Part shown: piece by piece, positions 36,184 through 43,852 of the stretch
Numbering within the stretch: the first letter of the stretch is position 1
How the letters are laid out: the number at the start of each line of letters is the position of its first letter
Assembly: GCA_963796675.1 (NCBI GenBank)
Contig: CAWCMS010000008.1
Span: 434,001 to 498,000, forward strand
Reading direction: 5' to 3'
From: CAWCDJ01 sp963796675
GTDB lineage: Bacteria; Acidobacteriota; Terriglobia; Bryobacterales; Bryobacteraceae
DNA: 64,000 bases
The notes under the pieces: model-generated
Seen by the model: only the letters and a program-made list of their open reading frames with translations
The model's database searches: none
What the model was told of the DNA's origin: nothing
Made by a program: the position numbers and the translations under genes

Positions 36184-36839
36184 TGCATCTTATCGGTATG
36201 GCAGGTTCACTCACTCACGACATCGCGCAAGGGCCGCCGCCTCCACCTCTCGATCGCGGATGGGGCGGTGACGACAGCAACCCAGAAGGCCGCGGATCTT
36301 CCCGCCGCGCCTCCTTTATGGGACTATTTGTCCTGCTGGCGGCGACCACCATGGTCTTCGCGGCCTTCACGAGCGCCTTCGTGGTGCGCCGCGGCATGTC
36401 GAACGACTGGGGCACGATGCCGAAGCCGCCGATCCTGTTCGTCAACACGGCGCTATTGCTGGCTTCGAGCGTCGTGCTCGATTTTTCGCGCCGCGCGCTG
36501 AAGAATCGCAATCGCAGCCGTTTCAACTTCTGGTGGACGGTGGCCACAGCGCTCGGCATTCTGTTTCTGGTGGGTCAGGGCGTGGCCTGGGAGGAATTGA
36601 AAGACGCCGGGATCTACGTCGCCACCAATCCGAGCAGCTCCTTCTTCTATGTGCTGACGGCCGCGCATGCCTTCCACCTGCTGGGAGGCGTCGGGGCGCT
36701 GGTGTGGGTGGACGTGCAGGCGCTGCGGCTGCGGCTCGGCCCGGCCAAGCGCACCGCCATCGACGTCACCGCGATCTTCTGGCATTTTCTGGACGGGGTC
36801 TGGATCTATCTGATGATCCTGTTCTACGTTTGGGGGTAA
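36183..36839 (+). CDS. coxC: Cytochrome c oxidase subunit III, copy 1
   Basis: The product is 218 residues with five membrane helices after a cytoplasmic start (MGLFVLLAATTMVFAAFTSAFVVRRG). The heme-copper oxidase III pattern is seen in FYVLTAAHAFHLLGGVGALVW and the C-terminal FWHFLDGVWIYLMILFYVWG. It is immediately followed by a second subunit III-like gene. Confidence 0.93.
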   Translation: MHLIGMAGSLTHDIAQGPPPPPLDRGWGGDDSNPEGRGSSRRASFMGLFVLLAATTMVFAAFTSAFVVRRGMSNDWGTMPKPPILFVNTALLLASSVVLDFSRRALKNRNRSRFNFWWTVATALGILFLVGQGVAWEELKDAGIYVATNPSSSFFYVLTAAHAFHLLGGVGALVWVDVQALRLRLGPAKRTAIDVTAIFWHFLDGVWIYLMILFYVWG

Positions 36840-36841
36840 GG

Positions 36842-37477
36842 ATGCAGACCGAAGCTTCCACCACTGCCGCGTCGCTCTGGGAGGGAGGACGTTCGCCATA
36901 CGCGACCGGAGCGAAGAAGCTCGGGATGTGGCTGTTCCTGATTTCGGACTCGCTCACGTTTGCGGCCCTGCTGTTCTCATACACCTACAGCCGCATGGCG
37001 AACCCGAACTGGCCCACGCCGTTCCACTTCTCCCCCGGCATCGTCTTTTCGAGCATCATGACGCTGTGCCTGCTTTCGAGCAGCCTCACCATGGTGATGG
37101 CCGTACAGGCGATGAACCTGGGCAATCGCAAGGCGGCCGGCGGCTGGATCCTGGCGACTATGGCAGGAGGGCTCGCATTCGTCGTGCTGCACTTGAGCGA
37201 GTGGCGGAACCTCATCCTGCACGAGCACGTGACGCCGTTCGATAACCCCTGGGGCGTGCCGCTGTTCGGCGGAACGTTCTTCGCGCTGACCGGCCTGCAC
37301 ATGACGCACGTGATCATCGGAATTGTCTATCTCGCGATCATCTGCCAGGCGGTGCTGCGCGGCAAATTCAAGCCCGAGGACGTGGAGGTCGCCGGCCTTT
37401 ACTGGCACTTCGTCGACCTGGTGTGGATGTTCATCTTCCCGCTGGTCTATCTGATGTCCGCACGCGTGAGCGGGTGA
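36842..37477 (+). CDS. Cytochrome c oxidase subunit III, copy 2
   Basis: The product is 211 residues from ATG 36842, three bases after the previous stop. It has five helices and the subunit III signatures KLGMWLFLISDSLTFAALLFSY, then LTGLHMTHVIIGIVYLAI and YWHFVDLVWMFIFPLVYL. It is closer to the usual CyoC/CoxC form than copy 1. Two adjacent subunit III genes occur in some other oxidase operons and may correspond to a split or duplicated subunit. Confidence 0.92.
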   Translation: MQTEASTTAASLWEGGRSPYATGAKKLGMWLFLISDSLTFAALLFSYTYSRMANPNWPTPFHFSPGIVFSSIMTLCLLSSSLTMVMAVQAMNLGNRKAAGGWILATMAGGLAFVVLHLSEWRNLILHEHVTPFDNPWGVPLFGGTFFALTGLHMTHVIIGIVYLAIICQAVLRGKFKPEDVEVAGLYWHFVDLVWMFIFPLVYLMSARVSG

Positions 37478-37487
37478 GGAGGAATCG

Positions 37488-37769
37488 ATGAGCGCAACCG
37501 CCGCAACCACTACCACCTTCGCCAAAGTCTGGGTCACCCTGCTGGCGCTGACCAGCATGGAAGTCTTCCTGGCCTACGAGCAGGTGCCGGCCGTGATCAT
37601 GCTGACGGCGCTGCTGGGCCTCTCGATCGTGAAGGCCGCGCTGATCATCGCCTACTTCATGCATCTGAAATTCGAGCGTCTGAGCCTCTTTCTGACGCTG
37701 TTCCCGATGCTGGTAGTCTGCATTCTGCTGATGCTCTTCTTCCTCGGCGACGCGAGGCCGCCGGTATGA
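37488..37769 (+). CDS. Cytochrome c oxidase subunit IV (prokaryotic type)
   Basis: The product is 93 residues with three membrane helices (FAKVWVTLLALTSMEVFLAY, PAVIMLTALLGLSIVKAALIIAYFMHLKFE, FLTLFPMLVVCILLMLFFLG). The KAALIIAYFMHLKFE stretch is diagnostic for the CyoD/COX4_pro family. It assists oxidase assembly. The stop overlaps the next start (ATGA). Confidence 0.93.
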   Translation: MSATAATTTTFAKVWVTLLALTSMEVFLAYEQVPAVIMLTALLGLSIVKAALIIAYFMHLKFERLSLFLTLFPMLVVCILLMLFFLGDARPPV

Positions 37770-37975
37770 GGCGACTGCTGCTGCTCCCGCTGTTTGCCAT
37801 GGCGCTCCAGGCGCAGTGCGTGATGTGCTATCTCACCGCGCATGCGCAGAATGCCGCCCGCGCGCGCCTGCTCGATATCGGGATAGTGATTCTGGGCGCA
37901 CCGCCCTTCCTCATCCTGACTGGCTTCGTAGTCTACATACACCGCCGCAACGGCCGCGATCGCGACGACCAATGA
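37766..37975 (+). CDS. Small membrane protein with an exported CxxC motif
   Basis: The product is 69 residues: a signal-peptide-like start (RRLLLLPLFAMALQA) followed at once by QCVMCYLTAHAQN, then a second membrane helix (LDIGIVILGAPPFLILTGFVVYI) and a basic tail. The gene overlaps both neighbours by four bases (ATGA), so it is a true operon member. The function is unknown. A CxxC just outside the membrane suggests copper or thiol handling for oxidase assembly; this is inference. Confidence 0.78.
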   Translation: MRRLLLLPLFAMALQAQCVMCYLTAHAQNAARARLLDIGIVILGAPPFLILTGFVVYIHRRNGRDRDDQ

Positions 37976-39798
37976 CGACCATCCGACTTGCTTTCTTCTT
38001 TCTCCCCGCTCTGGCACTCGCCCAGCCGTATACCGGCTGGAGCGACTACGGCGGCGCCGCGGATTCCGCACAGTACAGCGCGCTCAAGCAGATCAATCGC
38101 TCGAACGTGAGCAAGCTCAAGGTCGCGTGGACCTACGCGACCGGCGACCACCGCACCTATTTCTTCAGTCCGCTGGTGGTCGACGGCACCGCTTATGTGC
38201 TGGCGCGCGACAACTCGATCGTCGCCCTCGATGCCGCCACCGGCAAAGAGGTCTGGGTGCATCCGGCGGACCCGGGCACCACCATCATCACCAGCCGCGG
38301 CATCAACTACTGGGAAAGCGCGGACCGCTCCGACCGCCGCCTGCTCTATGCCAGCAACCATGCACTGCACGCGCTCGACGCGCGCACCGGGAAGTTGATC
38401 GGCAGCTTCGGCAAGGATGGCAGCGTCGATCTCAAGGAAGGGCTCGGCCGCGATCCGAAGTCGCTGAAGCTGGTGCAATCCACCACGCCCGGCCGCGTCT
38501 TTGAAAACCTGCTGATTCTGGGATCGGCCACCAACGAAGGCTACACCTCCGGGCCCGGCGACCTGCGCGCCTTCGACGTCCGCACCGGCCGCGTGGTCTG
38601 GGCGTTCCACACGGTCCCGCATCCCGGCGAGTATGGCTACGAGACCTGGCCGCCGGACGCCTGGAAGACCGTGGGCGGCGCCAACGTGTGGGGCGAGTTC
38701 TCGCTCGACGCCAAGCGCGGCATTGTCTACGCGCCGACCGCGAGCCCCAAGTACAACTTCTACGGCGCCGACCGCAAGGGCGCCAACCTCTTCGGCGATT
38801 GTCTGCTGGCGCTCGATGCGCGCACCGGCAAGCGCATCTGGCACTTCCAGATGGTCCACCACGATATCTGGGATTACGACGATGCCACCGCTCCAAAACT
38901 CCTCACCGTGAGGCATGACGGCAAGATGGTCGACGCCGTGGCGCAGTTGAGCAAGCAGGGCTTCGTCTGGGTCTTCGACCGCGTCACCGGCAAGCCGCTC
39001 TGGCCGATCGAGGAGCGCAAGGTGCCGAAGTCCGACGTACCTGGCGAAGAGAGCTGGCCGACGCAGCCATTCCCCACCGCGCCGCCTCCTTACGCGCGGC
39101 AAAAGTTCACGGTGGAAGATCTGAATCCGCTGCTCGAAGACTCGAAGGAGCGGGCCTACTGGAAGAATGAGATTCTGACCGCGCGCAACGAAGGACTCTT
39201 TACGCCTCCCGCGCTTGGCCGCGGCACGATCGAGATGCCCGGCAATAACGGCGGCGCGAATTGGGGCGGCGCCGCGGTGGTTCCCGATCGCGGACTGTTG
39301 TTCGTGGTTTCCAAAGACTACCCGGCGATTTTGAAATTGGGCCCCGATCCGGAACAGAAAGATCGGTACGTCAGCGGCTTCAACCTGGTCACGACTTCGA
39401 GCGGCCTCTCGCCGATCGGCCCGCCGTGGGCATCGCTGACAGCCTACGATCTGAACCAGGGAACGATCCGCTGGAAGGTGCCTCTGGGTGAAGTGCCGGA
39501 TCTGGCTGCCAAAGGCATCAAAGAGACGGGCGTTCAGTATCCGAAGGTGGGGCCGGTAGTGACCGCCAGCGGCCTGATCTTCACCGGCAGCCGCGACCGC
39601 AAGGTGCGCGCCTTCGATTCGGACACCGGCAAGGTGCTCTGGGAGGCGGAGGTCCCGTCGGGCCTCGAAGGCATCCCCGCTGTGTATGAGATCGGCGGCC
39701 GCGAGTACGTAGTCTTCTGCGCCGCCGCTCAAGCCGGCTTGACGCCGGCGACGCGCAAGCCGGTCTCCGGCGCCTACATCGCGTTCGCACTGGAGTAG
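37972..39798 (+). CDS. PQQ-dependent dehydrogenase (quinoprotein, exported)
   Basis: The product is 608 residues with a signal peptide (MTTIRLAFFFLPALALAQ). An eight-bladed propeller with tryptophan-docking motifs follows (LKVAWTYATGD, GKEVWVHPAD, GRVVWAFHTVPHPGEYGYETW, GKRIWHFQMVHHDIWDYD, GKVLWEAEVPSGLEGIPAVYE). NNGGANWGGAAVVPDRGLLF matches the catalytic/PQQ face of quinoprotein glucose/alcohol dehydrogenases. No CxxCH haem site is seen, so electrons must go to a separate carrier. It is coupled to the oxidase operon by ATGA overlap. The sugar or alcohol substrate cannot be read from sequence. Confidence 0.92.
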   Translation: MTTIRLAFFFLPALALAQPYTGWSDYGGAADSAQYSALKQINRSNVSKLKVAWTYATGDHRTYFFSPLVVDGTAYVLARDNSIVALDAATGKEVWVHPADPGTTIITSRGINYWESADRSDRRLLYASNHALHALDARTGKLIGSFGKDGSVDLKEGLGRDPKSLKLVQSTTPGRVFENLLILGSATNEGYTSGPGDLRAFDVRTGRVVWAFHTVPHPGEYGYETWPPDAWKTVGGANVWGEFSLDAKRGIVYAPTASPKYNFYGADRKGANLFGDCLLALDARTGKRIWHFQMVHHDIWDYDDATAPKLLTVRHDGKMVDAVAQLSKQGFVWVFDRVTGKPLWPIEERKVPKSDVPGEESWPTQPFPTAPPPYARQKFTVEDLNPLLEDSKERAYWKNEILTARNEGLFTPPALGRGTIEMPGNNGGANWGGAAVVPDRGLLFVVSKDYPAILKLGPDPEQKDRYVSGFNLVTTSSGLSPIGPPWASLTAYDLNQGTIRWKVPLGEVPDLAAKGIKETGVQYPKVGPVVTASGLIFTGSRDRKVRAFDSDTGKVLWEAEVPSGLEGIPAVYEIGGREYVVFCAAAQAGLTPATRKPVSGAYIAFALE

Positions 39799-39864
39799 GG
39801 TGGGCCTCCGGCCTGCCCAGGCGTGCGGCAGCGCGCCCGCCTCATACGCGAGATTCAGGCGAGC
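39796..39864. repeat. Left copy of a TAGGGTGGGC hairpin element (half)
   Basis: This 69-base stretch begins on the dehydrogenase stop codon. It matches 43745-43814 with few differences (shared TAGGGTGGGC, CTGCCCAGGCG, GCGGCAGCGCGCCCG, GATTCAGGCGAGC). Similarity ends abruptly after GGCGAGC, inside the element, where the island sequence begins. The complementary right arm seen at 43852 is missing here. Confidence 0.75.
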
Positions 39865-40569
39865 ACGTTGCCCAATACGAAACGACGCAGCAAAACGGGG
39901 ACTGGCATGAATTTCGCCGCATTTGCGAAATTCGTTGCCTGTACCCGGTTTGCCCGGAACGCAGGGATACTGCGCAGGACCTGCGACGCACTACGCTAGT
40001 CCTCCAAGAATTCCTCTGCGATTCAGGGCCACAGATGACACGTAGAGGCCAGTGCGATCCAAAGGCAGGAGGGAGCGGTTTTACGCCCCGGCGACTACTA
40101 TTCGGCACAGCAGAATACAGGAACTCTATTGCCGAAACGCCGGCGTGACGCGGTTGCTCAAACGAGGTTTCGGTTTCGGGTTTCCGGGTTTCGGGGACAG
40201 GTGATTTTCGAGAGAGGCTACGAAACCCCGAAAGGCATGAATGACGCGGCGCTGGAGCGAATCCGTGAAGCGACTCGCAACCGGAGAAGCGGGGCCCGAA
40301 ACAAAGAGCCGCCAAAGATGGGAAGCACTGGAGTTCGGGGTTGAGTAGGCTGTCCCCGAAATACGCGGTTACCGGGGACTTTGGCGAGCGTTGGCCCGTC
40401 AGGGTCATTCTCCGAAAACGCCACTATATCGTTCCCAACCCGAAAGACACTCGCCAAATCCTCGAATTTTGAATTGATTGTTTCTCTATTGGCTGTACCG
40501 GCGCAAGCCATTCTTGCGAATCCGAGTTGTGCTTGCGGAAGTGGCGGGATTGCCGCGCGGGGCCATCTT
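39865..40569. other. Gene-free left part of the island
   Basis: I find no supportable gene. Open frames here have low-complexity or composition-driven translations. Visible features are a simple GGTTTCGG-type repeat at about 40166-40195 with a matching inverted CGAAACCCCGAAA near 40219, and the 15-base repeat ATACGCGGTTACCGG at 40361-40375, which recurs at 43458-43472. Confidence 0.6.
40361..40375. repeat. 15-bp direct repeat flanking island genes (mate at 43458-43472)
   Basis: ATACGCGGTTACCGG occurs at 40361-40375 and again, identical and in the same direction, at 43458-43472. The two copies bracket the radical SAM, TonB-C and membrane-protein genes, about 3.1 kb apart. It may be an attachment or target-site duplication. 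Confidence 0.5.
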
Positions 40570-41742
40570 TTACAGTCTGCCCACCCGCGCGCACCGCAGA
40601 AAGGTTGCCGCCTTCTCCCATAGTCCGGGGGAGCGATTGCACATCGAGGCGCAAGGCCGCTGGCACTCCCGGATACCTCGACGTACCGCGCGGGCCCGTT
40701 CGCTTCTCCACGCTTCCCGAACGGGACCGTCGTCTACATGCCCGAAGGCCGTGTACTTGACATCGCACATGTATAGGATGCCCGAGGGATCGATCTGCAT
40801 GTCCGTCTGCCCCAGCATGCAGTGGCCCTGCCTGATTTGAAACGATTCCGGACGGACGAAGTAATCCCGCATCTCCCGCAGCGGGCGCAACGGCATCTCC
40901 ATGTGCGCCGAGTGCCGGCCCCGTCGATTCAGCGCGTCAATCGAGTGTTCGAGCGTCTCCAGGTCGCGGACGAACAGGTCGCTTTCGCGATGCCAGTCTG
41001 ACCGTTTTTCCGGCCGGCCCAGATTCTCGGCCAATGGCTGAAACAGAATGCAGTCTACGCCGAGTTCTTCGGCCCACTGCACATATTCAGCCAACTGCGG
41101 CACGGTTTCCCGCATCAGAATACAGATCAGCGAGACGCCAATTGCGGGCCGCTCGCGTTTAATCCGGCGAATCACTTCGGTTACCACGTCGTGGAGCCCC
41201 GGGGTTCCGCGATTACGATCGTGAATGGCCGCATCCTTGCCGTCCACCGAGAAGGTGATGTGCCTCAGCCCCGTGTTCATCAGGTCGCGATAGTTACGTT
41301 CAGACTGAAGGGCCAGACCATTCGAGATGAGGTTGACCGTGAACCCGAGATGAACGGCCCTGCGGATGATGTCGTAGACTCCAGGCTTCAACAGGACCTC
41401 TCCGCCGACAAACCGCACGCGGAGCGTTCGCGTCCACGCGTGCAATTCATCGAGCAGTGCCATCCAGCGTTCAGCGGGGAGTTCATTGCCCGCGTCTCTT
41501 GTCCGCCAGAGGTCGCACATGACGCAACGGCAGTTACAGCGATGCGTCAGGACCAGGGCTACCTTGTCCGGAGCAGCCAGTCCACGCTGGAGGTGGTAAT
41601 CGAAATTGTGCAGCAAGTGGCGAAAGCCATAGACGGCAGCCTTCCTGCCTGTGTCGACCAGGGTCGTTCCGGCTCTGCTGATTCCGCGGCCGTCACCCAC
41701 ACGATTGCCGTCACCCGATTCGAAGCCGCGTGCGATTCTCAT
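40570..41742 (-). CDS. Radical SAM/SPASM domain protein
   Basis: The product is 390 residues from ATG 41742 with AGGAGG upstream. The 4Fe-4S site is CNCRCVMC (Cys69, 73, 76) in ALVLTHRCNCRCVMCDLW. A (beta/alpha) core follows (VRFVGGEVLLKPG, VNLISNGLALQ, HITFSVDGKDAAIHDRNRG). The C-terminal region has SPASM-like cysteines (QGHCMLGQ, YMCDVKY, CQRPCASMC). Such enzymes modify peptides or act as cofactor-maturation enzymes. No precursor peptide gene is evident beside it. It is isolated within a lower-G+C island, so its pathway is unknown. Confidence 0.88.
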   Translation of the reverse strand: MRIARGFESGDGNRVGDGRGISRAGTTLVDTGRKAAVYGFRHLLHNFDYHLQRGLAAPDKVALVLTHRCNCRCVMCDLWRTRDAGNELPAERWMALLDELHAWTRTLRVRFVGGEVLLKPGVYDIIRRAVHLGFTVNLISNGLALQSERNYRDLMNTGLRHITFSVDGKDAAIHDRNRGTPGLHDVVTEVIRRIKRERPAIGVSLICILMRETVPQLAEYVQWAEELGVDCILFQPLAENLGRPEKRSDWHRESDLFVRDLETLEHSIDALNRRGRHSAHMEMPLRPLREMRDYFVRPESFQIRQGHCMLGQTDMQIDPSGILYMCDVKYTAFGHVDDGPVREAWRSERARAVRRGIRECQRPCASMCNRSPGLWEKAATFLRCARVGRL

Positions 41743-41934
41743 GAAGCCTCCTATCGAACCGACCGTAACACGGCGCGTTTCGGATCGCGTACGCGCCGGA
41801 CAAGCTGTCTCAGCGGTCGTGAAACGCGGTTTCTGGACTTTGATCGGGTGTGCACGACCCCAGCAGGGTCATTTTCCCCAAGCGCCACCTTTCAAGACTC
41901 GGAATTGTGCCGTCAGTCCTCGTTCGACAAAAAG

Positions 41935-42345
41935 CTATTGGTTCAGCGTGAATGAGATGTTGGATTGCGACCTTACCTCGATCGGCTCCGACCCGTTCAC
42001 TCGACACGGAGCAAAACGCCACCCCGTTACCGCTGCAATTGCAGCGGGAACAAGCACTGGGTCACCGGACAAAACGTGCAGGTCTCGTATTTCCCCGGTT
42101 TTGGTAATTACGTATTCAACTTTCACGACGCCCTGAATGTGCGCCATCTTAGCTTGTTTCGGGTAGGCGGGACGAACGTCATGGACCATTCCGCAGTTCT
42201 CTGGTGATGCAAGAAAATCCCCGGCGTGGATTGTGCCTGGGTTCGACGGCTTCTTTTGGTCCACAGCCGATTTCTGTTGCCGTGGCGGGGTAGGGCCACA
42301 CGCCGCCAACATCAGGAGCATCGCACTACAAACCGACTGATACAC
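41935..42345 (-). CDS. Lipoprotein with TonB C-terminal domain
   Basis: The product is 136 residues. The start carries a lipobox (LLMLAACG) with cysteine near 16, so it should be lipid-anchored. A short linker with Lys and Pro leads to a TonB-C fold (VRPAYPKQAKMAHIQGVVKV, then VSGDPVLVPAAIAAVTGWRFAP-like stretch and IEVRSQSNISFTLN). Free-standing TonB-C lipoproteins are common in acidobacteria and are not true energy transducers because they lack the N-terminal membrane helix and ExbB contact. Confidence 0.85.
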   Translation of the reverse strand: MYQSVCSAMLLMLAACGPTPPRQQKSAVDQKKPSNPGTIHAGDFLASPENCGMVHDVRPAYPKQAKMAHIQGVVKVEYVITKTGEIRDLHVLSGDPVLVPAAIAAVTGWRFAPCRVNGSEPIEVRSQSNISFTLNQ

Positions 42346-42557
42346 GTTTACATTGTAGTCCTGCTATCATCGCACCTGCCGTGTGTCCGCACATGTGGTC
42401 GTGAAACGCTCTTACCGTAGATTGACCGGCTGTCGCGGATTTCAACACAACCATTCCACGGTAACGCCTTATATATGGTTCCCGGCCCCTAAGCAGACGC
42501 TCACGGCGGCAGCCGCACTCAGCTAAGGGCAGCTTGTTGTACGCTATACGCAGGCGC

Positions 42558-43268
42558 ATGTGGCGACTGTTATACCTGTTTACCGGCCTCACCACCGCAG
42601 TACTTGCAATCTGGGCACTTGGGTGGGCCGTGTGGGGCGCGGGCATCTTCCTGACCGAGTACCTGTCACTGTTTGGCTCCCTCCTTCTTCTAGCTGCTGC
42701 GCTAATGCCGAGCCGACGCATCGCAGCTCGGGCAGCGCTGCTAGGCGCGGCCGGTGTTTGGTCTCTGTACCTTCCAGCAATGGCAAACGAAGTGAGAAGC
42801 CGGTTGACGGATCAAGAACTCAAGCTTGCGGTGTTGCTCTGGAGCCCCAGTGCTTCGCCGCTCGTGATCGAACAATCGAAACTGATCGGAAGCACTCCCG
42901 ATATACCCTTATCTTCGGCGGATATTCAGCAAATCAAGGACACGCGCATCTCAGGAACAGTTTCCTTGTACCAGGGCGGCAACGTCGGGAGCGGGAAGCA
43001 GAGCCGTGTGATCCTGATTATGCAAGGGCAAGTTGATAGTGCTGTTGAATTGAGAGAGCCCGATGCGACCAGCATCGTCTACCTTCAACAAGGCACGGAG
43101 TGGAGGATGTTTCCACCGAAAGCACCCACTTTAGAACGTCAAATCCGCATTCAGCCGGAGTGGGACGACCATAACCAAACCTCTATACTCGTCAGGCGCT
43201 CAGACGGTAGGGCAGTGTGGTTCGGAGTTTTCTGGCCGAAACCGAAACTCGAGGGCCGGAACAGATGA
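42558..43268 (+). CDS. Membrane protein of the island, unknown function
   Basis: From ATG 42558 the product is 236 residues; a TTG at 42534 with AAGGG upstream would add eight. Two or three membrane helices span about 1-75 (LLYLFTGLTTAVLAIWALGW, YLSLFGSLLLLAAALM, AALLGAAGVWSLYLPA). A soluble part of about 150 residues follows, beta-rich in its second half (SRVILIMQGQVDSAVELREP). No family is recognised. The stop overlaps, by ATGA, a 27-residue membrane peptide gene. Confidence 0.6.
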   Translation: MWRLLYLFTGLTTAVLAIWALGWAVWGAGIFLTEYLSLFGSLLLLAAALMPSRRIAARAALLGAAGVWSLYLPAMANEVRSRLTDQELKLAVLLWSPSASPLVIEQSKLIGSTPDIPLSSADIQQIKDTRISGTVSLYQGGNVGSGKQSRVILIMQGQVDSAVELREPDATSIVYLQQGTEWRMFPPKAPTLERQIRIQPEWDDHNQTSILVRRSDGRAVWFGVFWPKPKLEGRNR

Positions 43269-43348
43269 TCGTAGTTGCCGTGCTCTCACTAGTCCTCCTG
43301 CTCGTGACCACCGTGTACGCAGCCGTGACTTCATTTTCAAAGAAGTAA
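43265..43348 (+). CDS. 27-residue single-helix membrane peptide
   Basis: ATG 43265 overlaps the stop of the preceding gene (ATGA). The sequence is one membrane helix with a short basic end: MIVVAVLSLVLLLVTTVYA, then AVTSFSKK. Coupled translation with a membrane protein argues that it is a real small subunit or regulator. Nothing else can be inferred. Confidence 0.5.
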   Translation: MIVVAVLSLVLLLVTTVYAAVTSFSKK

Positions 43349-43744
43349 CCAGGATGGCTCTAGGAGTCATAGACTGCGGTTCCTTGGTGTAGGGAAATCG
43401 GTTCTTACCGGCTGACGAAGGCCCGCGATACAAGATGCCGTTGCAGTTCCTGTTGATATACGCGGTTACCGGAAAGTGGTCGGGGTACGACACTTGGATG
43501 CCTTGTTGCCCGGACACGGATCTTCGAATCGGTTGCGCACGAGCGTCAGGCAGGTCTCGAAACACCGAACGCGGTGGATGTCCGATCGATATATCCGTTG
43601 CAGGCCGTACGATTAGGCTTGGTGAGTGTCGGTGGATCTTCTAACGCATGACGATCTCCGATGCAGACATCCGCCGCGGTGCCATGCCCTTATTTCAGCC
43701 TGAGTGTTCCGGCGCGCCAAGCATACATCGGCTTCGTGCTGGAG
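43349..43744. other. Gene-free right part of the island with a dehydrogenase-tail remnant
   Basis: There is no supportable gene. The second copy of ATACGCGGTTACCGG is at 43458-43472. The last 24 bases before the TAG at 43745 (GCATACATCGGCTTCGTGCT, then GGAG) encode AYIGFVLE, matching the C-terminal AYIAFALE of the PQQ dehydrogenase ending at 39798. This looks like the surviving tail of a second, related gene. Confidence 0.5.
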
Positions 43745-43852
43745 TAGGGTGGGCTTCCGGCCTGCCCAGGCGCGCGGCAGCGCGCCCGAGCCATGCGAAA
43801 AGATTCAGGCGAGCTGCGCTCGCCATGGGCAGGCCAGGATGGGCCTACCCTA
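43745..43852. repeat. Complete hairpin element between two stop codons
   Basis: The left arm TAGGGTGGGC...GGCCTGCCCAGGCG is complementary, with small gaps, to the right arm ending CGCCATGGGCAGGCC...GGGCCTACCCTA. The element begins on the TAG of the dehydrogenase-tail remnant (+) and ends on the TAG of the ADOP permease (-), so it fits a bidirectional terminator. The left half recurs at 39796-39864. Confidence 0.7.

Noticed and set aside
37972..39798. Possible quinohaemoprotein
   Set aside because: No CxxCH motif is present in the translated sequence, so a haem c domain cannot be claimed.
40166..40195. Tandem GGTTTCGG-type units as a possible CRISPR or regulatory array
   Set aside because: The units are about 7-8 bases long with no spacers; this is a simple repeat. 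No CRISPR array or cas gene was seen anywhere in the window.
39842..40408. Minus-strand open frame of 188 codons in the island
   Set aside because: Composition is Ser/Arg/Pro-rich with no domain or ribosome binding site, and it spans the repeat element and simple repeats. Not supportable as a gene.
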